A stretch of DNA of 64,000 nt from DASTCZ01 sp963704455 (GCA_963704455.1 OY969905.1:3038001-3102000); one strand, 5' to 3'; positions 41,579-51,311 are shown, counted from the stretch's first letter. The notes: generated by a model from the letters alone, not told the origin. Numbers and translations: made by a program.

Positions 41579-42931
41579 ATGAAAATTCTTGTTATCGGCG
41601 GCGGAGGGCGCGAGCACGCGCTTGTCTGGAAGCTGCGGCAAAGCGCGGAAGTTGAAACTGTTTGGTGCGCACCGGGCAACGGCGGAATTTCCGGGGAAGT
41701 GGAATGCTTTCCGGTTGACCAAAAGGATCCCGCGGCCATGGCGGATCTCGCCGCACGGTTGAGCGCGGATCTCACTGTGATTGGGCCTGAACTGCCGCTC
41801 GTTTCGGGCGTTGCTGACGAATTCGCCCGCCGCGGGATGGCGCTTTTCGGGCCGACCAAAGCGGCGGCGCAACTTGAAGGCAGCAAGGTCTTCGCGAAGG
41901 AATTCTTGGCGCGCCACAAAATCCCTACCGCAAGCACGTATGGCTTTTACGATTCAGCGCCGGTTGCGATGGGCGCGCTCAGTGCAGCGAAGTGGCCGGT
42001 CGTAATTAAGGCCGATGGACTGTGCGCGGGCAAGGGAGTCCTCGTCGCGAAAGATGCCGAAGAAGCGGCGGCGTTTCTCGATCGTGTGATGGCGAAGCGC
42101 GAACTAGGTGAGGGTGGCGCGCGCGTTTTGCTTGAAGAAGCACTCATCGGGGAAGAGCTGTCGCTGATTGTAATTACAGACGGCGAGCGCATCGCGCCAT
42201 TCGCGCCTGCGCGCGACCACAAGCGCGTGTTCGACGGCGACGAAGGCCCGAACACCGGCGGGATGGGCGCCTATTCCACGAATGACCTTCTTCAGGCGGA
42301 GCTTGCCGCGCGAATTCAATCCGAAATCATCGAGCCTTCGATTCGCGGCATGGCCGCGGAGGGCAATCCCTACCGCGGCTTCTTGTACTTCGGGCTAATG
42401 TTGACCGCCGCCGGCCCGCAAGTGCTTGAATTCAATTGCCGAATGGGCGACCCGGAAACGCAGGCCATCGTTTTTCGTATGGATTTCGATCTTGCTTCCG
42501 TGCTTGCCGAATGCGCCGCCGGGCGGCTTGATCCGTCAAAGCTGCGGTGGAGGGAAGACGCAAGCGCGTGCATCGTGATGGCGGCGTACGGCTATCCGGA
42601 GCACCCTCAAACGGGCCAGGCCATCGAGGGGTTGGAAGAGGCTGCAAGACTCAACAATGTGAAGGTATTCCACGCGGGAACGCGGAAAGAGGGCGCCATC
42701 TACTATACAAGTAGTGGCCGCGTCCTCGGAGTGACCGCTAGCGGGCGCACGCTTGCCGCAGCAACGAGCGCGGCTTACGATGCGGTTGCTAAGATACACT
42801 TTGCCGGCGTGCAGTACCGGTCTGACATCGGCCGACCCATGGTGAAGCCGGGGGCGTCAAATCAGATGTCGGGCGCAGGTGGCTCAACCACAAAAGGGCC
42901 GGCTAAAATAGGATTTGCGGCGGGAGACTAG
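41579..42931 (+). CDS. purD: Phosphoribosylamine-glycine ligase
   Basis: 450 residues from the ATG at 41579, matching the family start KILVIGGGGREHALVWKL. It condenses phosphoribosylamine with glycine in purine synthesis. ATP-grasp features are PVVIKADGLCAGKGVLVAKD, ERIAPFAPARDHKRVFDGDEGPNTGGMGAYS (cited in part) and GFLYFGLMLTAAGPQVLEFNCRMGDPETQ, with catalytic and metal residues in the last. The C-terminal 25 residues (Gly/Ser/Pro-rich) extend beyond the usual end. purE follows after 47 bases. Confidence 0.96.
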   Translation: MKILVIGGGGREHALVWKLRQSAEVETVWCAPGNGGISGEVECFPVDQKDPAAMADLAARLSADLTVIGPELPLVSGVADEFARRGMALFGPTKAAAQLEGSKVFAKEFLARHKIPTASTYGFYDSAPVAMGALSAAKWPVVIKADGLCAGKGVLVAKDAEEAAAFLDRVMAKRELGEGGARVLLEEALIGEELSLIVITDGERIAPFAPARDHKRVFDGDEGPNTGGMGAYSTNDLLQAELAARIQSEIIEPSIRGMAAEGNPYRGFLYFGLMLTAAGPQVLEFNCRMGDPETQAIVFRMDFDLASVLAECAAGRLDPSKLRWREDASACIVMAAYGYPEHPQTGQAIEGLEEAARLNNVKVFHAGTRKEGAIYYTSSGRVLGVTASGRTLAAATSAAYDAVAKIHFAGVQYRSDIGRPMVKPGASNQMSGAGGSTTKGPAKIGFAAGD

Positions 42932-42978
42932 CAAGCCTTGCGAGCGCGAGATTTTGGGCGCGAAGCCTTGGAGGGATT

Positions 42979-43509
42979 GTGAGCGATAAGAGGGGCGACC
43001 GGGCGTTGGTTGGAATCATCATGGGGTCGGACACGGATTTGCCCGTGATGTCCGAAGCGGCGAAAATGCTGGAGAAATTCGGCATCCCATATGAGATTGA
43101 GGTGACGTCGGCGCACCGGTCGCCAGCACGGACGCACGAATATGCGACGACGGCGGTCTCGCGCGGTCTGAAGGCCATCATCGTTGCGGCGGGCGGCGCG
43201 GCGCATCTCGCGGGTGTGGTGGCGGCGGTTACGACGCTGCCCATCATCGCGGTGCCGATGGCGACGACCGTATTGAGCGGCATGGACTCGCTGCTTTCGA
43301 GCGTGCAGATGCCCGCCGGTGTTCCAGTGGCGGCAATGGCAATTGACAAGCCTGGCGCAATAAACGCGGGCATCTATGCGGCGGAGATCATCGCCACATT
43401 CGACGAAGAAATCGCGAAGCGGCTTATTGCTTACAAAGAAGAATTGGCAAAATCCGTGGCGGAAAAGAGCGCGCGTGTGAAACAGCAGTATGCGGGTAAG
43501 GCGCGGTAG
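42979..43509 (+). CDS. purE: N5-carboxyaminoimidazole ribonucleotide mutase
   Basis: 176 residues from a GTG at 42979 with GGAGGG upstream. Class I PurE: GIIMGSDTDLPVMSEAAKML (about 12-31), the substrate loop VTSAHRSPARTHEYA with the catalytic histidine, IIVAAGGAAHLAGVVAAVTTLPIIAVPM and LLSSVQMPAGVPVAAMAI. It interconverts N5-CAIR and CAIR. No purK is adjacent. It is probably in an operon with purD. Confidence 0.96.
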   Translation: MSDKRGDRALVGIIMGSDTDLPVMSEAAKMLEKFGIPYEIEVTSAHRSPARTHEYATTAVSRGLKAIIVAAGGAAHLAGVVAAVTTLPIIAVPMATTVLSGMDSLLSSVQMPAGVPVAAMAIDKPGAINAGIYAAEIIATFDEEIAKRLIAYKEELAKSVAEKSARVKQQYAGKAR

Positions 43510-43601
43510 ATTATCAAGCAGGACTTCGCCCGCAATGCCGATTTTATTCTTGGAACAATTCTCGTCCTCGATTAAACGCCTCATTTCTGTCCGGCCCACT
43601 T

Positions 43602-44540
43602 TTAATTTCCTGAAGGCCTCTCGACGTGATCAATCACGATGATTTCAACCGGGCCCTTCCCCGATTCCAATTTCAAGCCAAGCTGATCCTGAATCGCTGT
43701 GAATAGTGACGGGGGCAGATCGAGCGGCGCCGGACCTGAAGGGGGCTGGGCTTGGGCGTCATCGGGCATGAACTTCAGCGTAAAATCATAGCTGCTTGCC
43801 AGCCCGGTCTTATCCAGAACCGGGCGGCCCGTGTGTGTCGATAGCAAATCCGCCAAGGCCTCGCCAGAGCAGTGCAAAACAGTCAGGGTGACCGGGCCCG
43901 TGCCAGTCCTTGACGTTCGTACGCTCGCCCCTCCACCGCGGCCGGGCGGCGCGGAAGCGTTGGGCGCTCCGGCGGCTGCTTTTGTCTCCTGAAGTTTGGG
44001 ACCACCCTTCGCGATGACCAGCATATAGACAGGAAGTTCCTTCGTTTCGCGGTGGATGATCAGTTTGAAGCGGTCCGCCAGAAGAGCTTGAAGCATTTGC
44101 CGTCGCGCGAGCCTGCGGTCATCTGGGGTGAGTTTCTGGAGCTCAGCAGCTACAGAAACGTCCATCTTGGCATCAATATCGTACCGCTCCGACATGAGCG
44201 AATCCTGCGTAGCAGAGATCTGATTATCTTGGATCCGGTACGCAGATTTAGTCAGTTCCCGCAAAGGGATATTTAAGGCAAGAAAACCGTCGGGAGGGGT
44301 CTGGTAAGTGATGTTAGCGCTGCCAGATGTATTTATCTTGATCGAGGCGACATCGTATTCGAATACCGGCGGAGAAGGAGCGGCGGATGCGGCTTGCGAT
44401 TGAGCGCGGCTTTGCGTTGCGCCAAGCAAGCAAAAGATAACCGGGACAGCGACCGCCAGTAGTTCACAAACTCTGAACAACAGGTTTCTGCGGCTTCTGA
44501 TTACACCGCCAACTCTTTGCATGTCCGGATCCTCTTTCAT
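43602..44540 (-). CDS. TIGR03435-type secreted acidobacterial protein
   Basis: 312 residues; the ATG at 44522 (residue 7) is an alternative start. Signal-like hydrophobic stretch LLAVAVPVIFCLLGA about 28-42. The family pattern FEYDVASIKINTSGS, LMSERYDIDAKMDVS, RFKLIIHRETKELPVYMLVIAKGGPKLQ (in parts), LADLLSTHTGRPVLDKTGLASSYDFTLKF (in parts) and a C-terminus IDHVERPSGN is clear. It is a paralogue of the protein at 35392. Function unknown. Confidence 0.92.
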   Translation of the reverse strand: MKEDPDMQRVGGVIRSRRNLLFRVCELLAVAVPVIFCLLGATQSRAQSQAASAAPSPPVFEYDVASIKINTSGSANITYQTPPDGFLALNIPLRELTKSAYRIQDNQISATQDSLMSERYDIDAKMDVSVAAELQKLTPDDRRLARRQMLQALLADRFKLIIHRETKELPVYMLVIAKGGPKLQETKAAAGAPNASAPPGRGGGASVRTSRTGTGPVTLTVLHCSGEALADLLSTHTGRPVLDKTGLASSYDFTLKFMPDDAQAQPPSGPAPLDLPPSLFTAIQDQLGLKLESGKGPVEIIVIDHVERPSGN

Positions 44541-44616
44541 TCAGACGCCGGGAAGTGGAGAAGAGTTTAGATTTAAACCAGCCACGGCAGGGAGTTAGGT
44601 ATTCAATTCCCAGGTT

Positions 44617-45639
44617 TTATTGATGGTGGGGCGCGCGAAGCGTTGGCGCGGTGGGATCGCGCTTTTCGTCTTCGGCTTTCTTGAAAGTTTCCGGCGGAGG
44701 AATTATCCAGTCGAATTTGTCGTCTTCGCGGAGGATTGCGAGCGCGGGTTTGTTTTCGGGCGTGATGGTCGCAGTGATCGCGGCCTTCACAAAAATTGTG
44801 GCGGGATCCGACGCCGCCTTGTTGCTCGCCCCATCGAAGATTAGCTGCGCTGCTTGTGAGACTTTCGGGTCCGATGAGCGCACGGGAATCAGCCGCGCGT
44901 CATTCCGGCCGAGCAATTGAAGAAACGTTGGGCCCTTGATGTCGGCGGGATAGCGGACTTCGATCAGCGTGCGCGGCGCGCCTTTTTCCGGCGGGTAAAG
45001 TTGCTCGTAACTGGGGCGCTGGACGAGCGTGTCCCAGTAATCGTCCTTCAATTCGCGCTGCTGAACGCGGTAGCTGAGCAGCCAGGCCTCCGGGCCGTAG
45101 TGCAGCTCGTATCCCGCGATGACGATCTGCACGATGGGCTCGTCGGATTTCAAGTTCAGCGGATGATGCAGCTTGCCGACGATTTCGCGGAGCCGCTCGA
45201 GAAACGCGATGCCGATGCCTTCGATGTCGCCGGCTTCCTTCTCGCTGGATTCATTTGGAGCGGCGTACACGACCGGATGCGCGTTGTGGCCGGCGACGTC
45301 GGCGAGCGCGGTGTCCAGCCGCACAGAGGGCTTGCCCGAATTCAGCTCGATCCATTCGACCGCACCCAGCAGGACGGCGACGTGGCCGCCATTCAGCGGG
45401 ACGAAAAGCGGCGGGTGCGCGCCGGGTTCGGATTCTTCGCTGACCGAGCCAACAAGCACGGACTCGCGTGTGACGCAGACGATGACGCGGCCAGTGGCCA
45501 GATTCGCAAAGTACTCGCGGTCGCTTTGCTGCTCGCGGGCAATTGTGCCGGGGCTTGGGTTTTGGGCTGTGGCAAACACCCAGGCAGCACAAATCACGGC
45601 CATGAATGCGGTTGAAAGAGGTATTGCGGCGCGGCGCAT
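44617..45639 (-). CDS. Secreted protein of unknown function
   Basis: 340 residues with an N-terminal signal (ALPLSTAFMAVICAAWVFA region, residues 5-24). The mature chain has a beta-rich start (YFANLATGRVIVCVTRESVLVG), a central helix with YELHYGPEAWLLSYRVQQ, and a Pro-rich C-terminal tail with a charged stretch. No catalytic signature and no family I can name. It is divergent from the pentapeptide gene. Confidence 0.65.
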   Translation of the reverse strand: MRRAAIPLSTAFMAVICAAWVFATAQNPSPGTIAREQQSDREYFANLATGRVIVCVTRESVLVGSVSEESEPGAHPPLFVPLNGGHVAVLLGAVEWIELNSGKPSVRLDTALADVAGHNAHPVVYAAPNESSEKEAGDIEGIGIAFLERLREIVGKLHHPLNLKSDEPIVQIVIAGYELHYGPEAWLLSYRVQQRELKDDYWDTLVQRPSYEQLYPPEKGAPRTLIEVRYPADIKGPTFLQLLGRNDARLIPVRSSDPKVSQAAQLIFDGASNKAASDPATIFVKAAITATITPENKPALAILREDDKFDWIIPPPETFKKAEDEKRDPTAPTLRAPHHQ

Positions 45640-45824
45640 GGCAGGTTTCCCTGAAGATTCTACGTTACCACATCCGCGCGGAAGCGGCGAAAGTTCGGAG
45701 GTTGCTTATGAGGAGAAGGCAATTGAAGGCCGTCGAAGACGGCGCGCGATGCAAGCGGCGCGCAATTTCAGTAGAATAGAGCGCAACATCTAACAGAGAG
45801 CAAGCGGCAGAGAAAGAGAAGGCA

Positions 45825-46409
45825 ATGGGAATTTTTGACAGGTTAATGGGCGGTGACGACGCGTTGCGTTCGCTCAAGAGCATCAAGCACGGCGGCAAGC
45901 GGGTCAGCGACATTGTGGTTGCGCACGTGAAATTTTTCAGCGGCGAGCCAGGCGGCGTGCGGGCAAACCTCGAAGGCGCGGATCTATCGCGCGCCGATTT
46001 TCGCGGCGCAAACCTCTCACAGGCGCTGCTCGCGGGGTGCAATCTGGAATCGGCAAATTTCTTCGGCGCAAGGCTTTGCGGAACAGACATGAGCAAATGC
46101 AATCTGAAAAAGGCAAAGCTTCAGAAATGCGACATGACCGAAGTGAAGCTGAACGCTTCCGATCTAACCGGGGCGGATCTGAGCGGGAGCGAGGTTTTTC
46201 GCGGCGACCTGACGGATGCAATCATCCGTAACGCGACGGTTCGAGGGACGGTGCTTCGACAGGCGATCTTGCAGAACGCGGACTTGAGCGGATCCGATGT
46301 TGGACTGGCCAGTGTACGAGAAGTTGACCTAAACAGCGCCAAATGGGATCAGGTGGACATGTCGAAGGCCGTAGTGCGCGATAATAAGAAAAGCTCAACC
46401 GCAATGTGA
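45825..46409 (+). CDS. Pentapeptide-repeat protein
   Basis: 194 residues. From about residue 48 a run of A(D/N)Lxx repeats forms a right-handed quadrilateral beta-helix: LEGADLSRADFRGANLSQAL, then LESANFFGARLCGTDMSKCN, LTGADLSGSEVFRGDLTDA and LRQAILQNADLSGSDVG, with a short mismatched end. The N-terminus (GIFDRLMGGDDALRSLKSIK) is not part of the helix. Many such proteins are structural; some mimic DNA and bind gyrase (Qnr-like), but the repeat alone does not show this. ATG is preceded by a weak GAGAAGG site. Confidence 0.88.
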   Translation: MGIFDRLMGGDDALRSLKSIKHGGKRVSDIVVAHVKFFSGEPGGVRANLEGADLSRADFRGANLSQALLAGCNLESANFFGARLCGTDMSKCNLKKAKLQKCDMTEVKLNASDLTGADLSGSEVFRGDLTDAIIRNATVRGTVLRQAILQNADLSGSDVGLASVREVDLNSAKWDQVDMSKAVVRDNKKSSTAM

Positions 46410-46466
46410 ACTGACCCACCGCGAAACCGATATTTGCCATCCTTTAACTTCACGCAATCCAGCGGT

Positions 46467-46970
46467 TTAATGAGAGCGCACTAAGGTTCCGAGCTTCGCG
46501 GCCAGTTGCTTGTCAGACAAAACGAACAGAATATTCTGGCGTTTGACGAAGTACATTCGCCGAGGACTTTCAATCCGATTGGCAGGCCATGGTTGCGGGG
46601 GTCCCGTAAAACTATAAATGTGCCAGTGACCATTTTGTCGTTCAACCACCTTTAACTGGTCGAAGGTGTTTGATTGAGGCAGAAAGATCGCTTCGAAATC
46701 ACCGTGATTCGTCCGATATAACGCAGCGCCCGTTTGACCTTCAAATGTGCCGGTCATCTTTGAACTGAGGACACATTTCACCAGAATTCCATGCTTATCT
46801 AATGTTTCTGATAGAGCCCTGGCGTCAGAGTAGACCTCAGCAGTTGCGGGTAGCGATGCTTTGAGTTCTTCCAGACCACAGGGCATATTTTGGCTGACGA
46901 TACTACCCGACGAGGCCAACAAGAGCAGGCCAAACGAAATAGAGAGCCAGAGTCCTTCGATTTGGCGCAT
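46467..46970 (-). CDS. Secreted protein of unknown function
   Basis: About 167 residues from the ATG at 46970, giving a signal sequence (SISFGLLLLASSGSIVSQ). The frame starts earlier at 47006 (GTG). The mature domain reads CGLEELKASLPATAEVYSDARAL, then CVLSSKMTGTFEGQTGAALYRTNHGDFEAIFLPQ and a Trp-rich C-terminal half (here cited in parts). A family of small acidobacterial lipid- or redox-type proteins is possible; I cannot name it. It lies 9 bases after the NtrC-type gene on the same strand. Confidence 0.65.
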   Translation of the reverse strand: MRQIEGLWLSISFGLLLLASSGSIVSQNMPCGLEELKASLPATAEVYSDARALSETLDKHGILVKCVLSSKMTGTFEGQTGAALYRTNHGDFEAIFLPQSNTFDQLKVVERQNGHWHIYSFTGPPQPWPANRIESPRRMYFVKRQNILFVLSDKQLAAKLGTLVRSH

Positions 46971-47014
46971 CTTGATAATCACTTCCTTGCGACTCTGATT
47001 TTCCACGACAGGGA

Positions 47015-48487
47015 TTACTTGCCGGCGCTGTCGCCATTGGCCGCGCGGCCGATGGCGCGGCGGCGCACCTCAATGCCCAGCCGCTTGATCTTTTGATTGA
47101 GGGTGGAAAGCGGAACCTGGAACCGCTCGGCGGCTTCCGTCTGGTTCCAGCCGGTGCGTTCGAGCATGTCCAGTACGATGCGGCGCTCGACTTCCTCGAC
47201 CATTTGAAACAGCGACGGCCGCGAATTATCCGCGCCGGTGCGTGCGCCGGGCTCGCCCGGGAGCGGAGGCATGAATTCGGAGAGCTGCAAGCGCACGCCG
47301 CGCAGGATTTCCGTGCCGCGCAAGTTTTCGGGCAGCAAGTCCACGTCAACGAACTCTCCCTGCGCCAGCACGACGGCGCGCTCGACCACATTTTCCAGCT
47401 CGCGCACGTTGCCCGGCCACTCGTAATCCATCAGGAGCTTCATCGCCGCGTTTGAAAAGCGCAGCGGAGGTTTGGAATTTTCCTCGCAGTAGCGCTTCAG
47501 GAAATGCTCGATCAGCATGGGGACGTCACCGGTGCGGTCGCGCAGCGGAGGAAGCGGCAGCGAAATCACATTCAAGCGGTGGTAAAGGTCTTCGCGGAAG
47601 CGGGCTTCACGGACGAGGTTGAGCAGGTCCACGTTTGACGCGGCCACGATGCGCACATCAACCTTGATGGTGTCCGTGCCGCCCAGGCGCATGAATTCGC
47701 GCTCCTGAATCACGCGCAGCAGCTTCGCCTGGGTCTCGGGCGTGACGGTGGAAATTTCGTCGAAGAAAATCGTGCCCTGATCGGCGACTTCAAACAAACC
47801 TTTTTTGGAAGCGATGGCGCTGGTGAACGCGCCCTTCACATGCCCGAACAATTGCGATTCGAGCAGGTCCGCGGGAATCGAGCCGGTGTTGATGGGCACA
47901 AAGGGTTTATCCGCGCGCGGCGAAGCCGAATGGATGGCCTTGGCGATCAGCTCCTTACCGGTGCCGCTTTCGCCGCTGATGAGCACCGTGGAGCGCGACG
48001 GCGCAACCTGCGAGACAAGGTCCAGCAGCGCAAGCATTTTGTCGCTCTTGCCGATAATGTTCGGGAAGTTGTAGCGCTCTTTCAGCGCGCGTTTGAGCTG
48101 CACGTTTTCTTCGCGCAGCCGGCGGCCCTCGACGGCCTGCGCCACTTGAAGCAGCAGTTCGTCATTCGACCACGGCTTGGTGATGTAGTCCTGCGCGCCG
48201 CTTTTGAAGGCGGCGCGGGCCATGTCCACCGAACCGTAGGCGGTAATCAACACGATAGGAAGCGCGGAATCGCGGTGCCGGATTTCGCGGAGGATGTCCA
48301 GGCCGTTGCGGTCCGGCAGGCTCACATCGAGCAGCAGCAAATCGAAGGGGCTGTTCTCAAGCTTCGCCAGACCCTCACTGCCGGTCTCGGCGCTGGTGAC
48401 GCCATAACCTTCCGAGCCGAGCAGGAGTTCCAAGCCTTCGCGGATTTCGCTCTCGTCGTCAATGACGAGGATCGAACCTTTAGACAT
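47015..48487 (-). CDS. NtrC-type response regulator (AAA+, sigma-54 activator fold) with GAFTSA variant
   Basis: 490 residues. Receiver domain at 1-120 with phospho-acceptor Asp54 (LLLLDVSLPDRNG) and Lys104 (KPW). AAA+ domain (about 140-370): Walker A GESGTGKE (172-179), the sigma-54 contact loop, reading GAFTSA at 219-224 instead of GAFTGA, Walker B GTIFFDEIST, and RLGGTDTIKVDVRIVAAS. C-terminal Fis-type HTH (NQTEAAERFQVPLSTLNQKI). It activates sigma-54 promoters in canonical cases. It overlaps the histidine kinase gene by 8 bases, so the two form a two-component system. Confidence 0.95.
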   Translation of the reverse strand: MSKGSILVIDDESEIREGLELLLGSEGYGVTSAETGSEGLAKLENSPFDLLLLDVSLPDRNGLDILREIRHRDSALPIVLITAYGSVDMARAAFKSGAQDYITKPWSNDELLLQVAQAVEGRRLREENVQLKRALKERYNFPNIIGKSDKMLALLDLVSQVAPSRSTVLISGESGTGKELIAKAIHSASPRADKPFVPINTGSIPADLLESQLFGHVKGAFTSAIASKKGLFEVADQGTIFFDEISTVTPETQAKLLRVIQEREFMRLGGTDTIKVDVRIVAASNVDLLNLVREARFREDLYHRLNVISLPLPPLRDRTGDVPMLIEHFLKRYCEENSKPPLRFSNAAMKLLMDYEWPGNVRELENVVERAVVLAQGEFVDVDLLPENLRGTEILRGVRLQLSEFMPPLPGEPGARTGADNSRPSLFQMVEEVERRIVLDMLERTGWNQTEAAERFQVPLSTLNQKIKRLGIEVRRRAIGRAANGDSAGK

Positions 48488-51311
48488 GCGCCGCCTTTCG
48501 CGACACCGGGAATTCCAGGCGGAATTGCGTGCCGCGTCCCGGGGCGGACTTCACGTCAATCTTGCCCGCATGTTCTTTGATGATGCCGTAGCTCACGGAG
48601 AGGCCCAGGCCGGTGCCGCGGCCGGTGGTTTTCGTGGTGAAGAAGGGATCGAAAATGCGGTGCAATTGGTCGCGCGGAATTCCCACGCCAGTGTCGCTGA
48701 CTTCAACTTCCACGGTGCCATTGGAGCAGGCCGTGCGGATTTCGAGCACGCCGCCCGCAGGCATGGCGTCGCGCGCGTTCATAAAAAGATTCAGGAAAAC
48801 CTGCTGCAGGCGGTTCATCGAGCCGAGCACGGTCGGCAGGTCGCCCTGCAAATGCTGCTTGACCTCGATGCGCGCCGTTTTCAGCGGATGGGTGACGAGA
48901 GAAAGTGTTTCCTCGACGACGGCGTTCAGGCTGACTTCGCTGAACTGTGACGAGCCCACGCGCGAAAAATTCAGCAAGTTGTTGACGATTTCGCTGGCGC
49001 GGAACGTCTGCTTCACAATTTTTTCGATCAGCACGCTGCGCGGGTCGTCGCCGGGGAACTGGCGCGCGAGCATCTGGATGTAATTTGAGATGACCGCGAG
49101 CGGCGTGTTCACTTCGTGCGCCACGCCGGCAGCCAGCAGGCCGAGCGACGTGAGCTTCTCCGTCTGCATGAGTTGATCTTCCAGGCGTGCGCGCTGGGAA
49201 ACATCGTCCACCAGGATCAGGCGGCCCAGGCGCTGGCCATCCTTACCGAGCAGCGGCGTGATGGAGACGTTGACCACCAGCATGCGGCCGTCACGATTGC
49301 GCATCGCGAATTTGTAAACGCTGGAAACATTTTCTTCGTTGGCGCGCGCTTCGATTTCCGCGACGAGGTCCACGGGCAATACTCCATCGAGAGGGCGGCC
49401 GATGGCGTCCTTGCGCGGCACGCCGAGAAGCGCTTCAACCTGCGAGTTCCACGATTCTATGCGGCCTTCGAGATCCACCGCAAAAACGCCGACGTGCAGA
49501 GATTCCACGATGTTTTCGCTGAAGTCCTTGAGGCGTTCGATTTGCGCGGCCTTCTGTTCGAGCGAGCTATAGAGGTGGGCGTTATCGAGCGCGATGGCGA
49601 CGTAACCGGCGATGGTGAAGAGCAGCTCGACGTCGTCCGATGAAAGGAAATCGCCGTCCACCGTTTTGCCGAGGCCGAGAACGGCCACGGTGCGTTCGCG
49701 GATGCGGCACGGGATGTAATAGTTCAGGTCCAGCCGCTCGAGAGTGCGCCGCGAGGATGCGTCAGTTTCTTCCGCGTAACGCGGCGACTCAAAGAATAAG
49801 TAGCCGCGCGTGAATTCCGCGCGCGAGGGATCGAGGAAACCGTAGTCAAGCGCGTCCGCATTTTCCGGCGCGCCCATGCCGAGCGAACGCGCGAGGCGCG
49901 TGCGGCCCGAGGCTTCGTCCACCAGGAAAATAGCCATGCGGTCCACGAGCAGCGTTTGCGAGATACGGTCCATCACCGAGCCGAGCATCGGCTCGAGATG
50001 GACTTCATTTGTGAGCGTGCGGCCGAATTCAATCAGCGTGCGGCGGAAATCCAGGCGATCGCGGTAGAAAAAATGGTCCAGGCGCCGCTGCGTCCAATCA
50101 CGGAAAGGCTGCAAGAGAAACGCCGTGAGCACAATCGCGATCATGCCGCCCGCGGGGCCCGCAGGCCACGCCGTGTGGGAAAGCTCGGCAACGCCGCCGA
50201 TCACGAGGAAATAAACCGCGACGACGCCCGCCGTTGCCGCCGTGTAGGCGATGCCGCGCTTGAAGATGATGTCCACATCCATCAGGCGATAGCGGATGAT
50301 CGCGTATGCAAAACATAGAGGGATCAGAACGAGCAGCACAGTAAATGCCTGCCCCCAGGGGGGAACGATACCGTCATTCTTTATGTAAAGAGGAATGTAG
50401 GTGAAGACAAATGGGGCGACGGCTACCGTGCCGAAGCAAGTCCATTTCAATTGTTGCCGCAGAATCCCGCTGGGCGCCCGGCGGAAGCTGCTGAGGAATA
50501 CGCCCGCGGCCAGCAAGAAATAGAGACCCATATAAGCCAGGCGGATCTCATCCAATTCGATTCGCGAGCCCAGCCAGAACACAAATCCTAGTGAGCTGCT
50601 TATCGCGGCGGCGTACAAAGCGCCGAGTGCAACGGGCACTCCGTAAACCAGTGTGAGTAACGAGCGATGGCGCCACGCCGAGACGTGCCGCTCCGGGAAG
50701 ACCAGCGCAAAGTGCAAAAGCAGAGCGGGCTGGAGAAACCAAGCCACGGTATTTGCCCACAAGATTAACTGGTCGAAGGCATTCAGCTTTCCGCTGAAAT
50801 GAAACGAATAGAGAATGAACGAGACGAGACAGAAAATGTAGAAATGCAACGCGCGAGAAGCGCTCCACCGGCGCGCAAAAATGAAAAACCCGATGAAGAG
50901 ATAGACGAGGCCGACGATACGCAGAAAATTCTCGTAGGCCAGCGGCTTTATCTGCGGAGCAGTAACCAGCCGCGCGGTGAAAACCGAGCCGTCGCGGGAC
51001 AACTCGTAACGAACTTCCGTCCACAACCCGACGCGCCACAGCCGCTGGGTGACGTCCGCCGTGCTGTGCATAGGATTGTCGTTGATTGAAATCAGACGAT
51101 CGCCGGGCTTGATCCCTGCAAGCACCGCGGGAGATTTCGGAGCGATGTCCCTGGCCACAACTCCCGATGACTTGTCCAACCAAGTAACGCCATCATCAGG
51201 GATTTCGTATGCCGCGCGCTGACGGAAATTGAGCACGCCAAATACAACGGCAGCCATCGTCACCAGGACGAGGATGACCGCGCCAACGCGAACTCGGAGG
51301 CTTTCCGTCAT
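48480..51311 (-). CDS. PDZ-containing membrane histidine kinase
   Basis: 943 residues. After one N-terminal helix there is a PDZ domain (about 30-115: DIAPKSPAVLAGIKPGDRLISIND), then seven or eight transmembrane helices (about 125-380), a GAF domain (about 430-590), a PAS domain (about 610-720), and the HisKA/HATPase module. The H-box is GVAHEVNTPLAVISNYIQML near residue 730; the ATP-binding boxes are VFLNLFMNARDAM, DTGVGIP, FDPFFTTKTTGRGTGLGLSVSYGI. The PDZ is probably periplasmic or membrane-adjacent. It is co-transcribed with the NtrC-type regulator and is its likely partner. Confidence 0.94.
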   Translation of the reverse strand: MTESLRVRVGAVILVLVTMAAVVFGVLNFRQRAAYEIPDDGVTWLDKSSGVVARDIAPKSPAVLAGIKPGDRLISINDNPMHSTADVTQRLWRVGLWTEVRYELSRDGSVFTARLVTAPQIKPLAYENFLRIVGLVYLFIGFFIFARRWSASRALHFYIFCLVSFILYSFHFSGKLNAFDQLILWANTVAWFLQPALLLHFALVFPERHVSAWRHRSLLTLVYGVPVALGALYAAAISSSLGFVFWLGSRIELDEIRLAYMGLYFLLAAGVFLSSFRRAPSGILRQQLKWTCFGTVAVAPFVFTYIPLYIKNDGIVPPWGQAFTVLLVLIPLCFAYAIIRYRLMDVDIIFKRGIAYTAATAGVVAVYFLVIGGVAELSHTAWPAGPAGGMIAIVLTAFLLQPFRDWTQRRLDHFFYRDRLDFRRTLIEFGRTLTNEVHLEPMLGSVMDRISQTLLVDRMAIFLVDEASGRTRLARSLGMGAPENADALDYGFLDPSRAEFTRGYLFFESPRYAEETDASSRRTLERLDLNYYIPCRIRERTVAVLGLGKTVDGDFLSSDDVELLFTIAGYVAIALDNAHLYSSLEQKAAQIERLKDFSENIVESLHVGVFAVDLEGRIESWNSQVEALLGVPRKDAIGRPLDGVLPVDLVAEIEARANEENVSSVYKFAMRNRDGRMLVVNVSITPLLGKDGQRLGRLILVDDVSQRARLEDQLMQTEKLTSLGLLAAGVAHEVNTPLAVISNYIQMLARQFPGDDPRSVLIEKIVKQTFRASEIVNNLLNFSRVGSSQFSEVSLNAVVEETLSLVTHPLKTARIEVKQHLQGDLPTVLGSMNRLQQVFLNLFMNARDAMPAGGVLEIRTACSNGTVEVEVSDTGVGIPRDQLHRIFDPFFTTKTTGRGTGLGLSVSYGIIKEHAGKIDVKSAPGRGTQFRLEFPVSRKAAHV

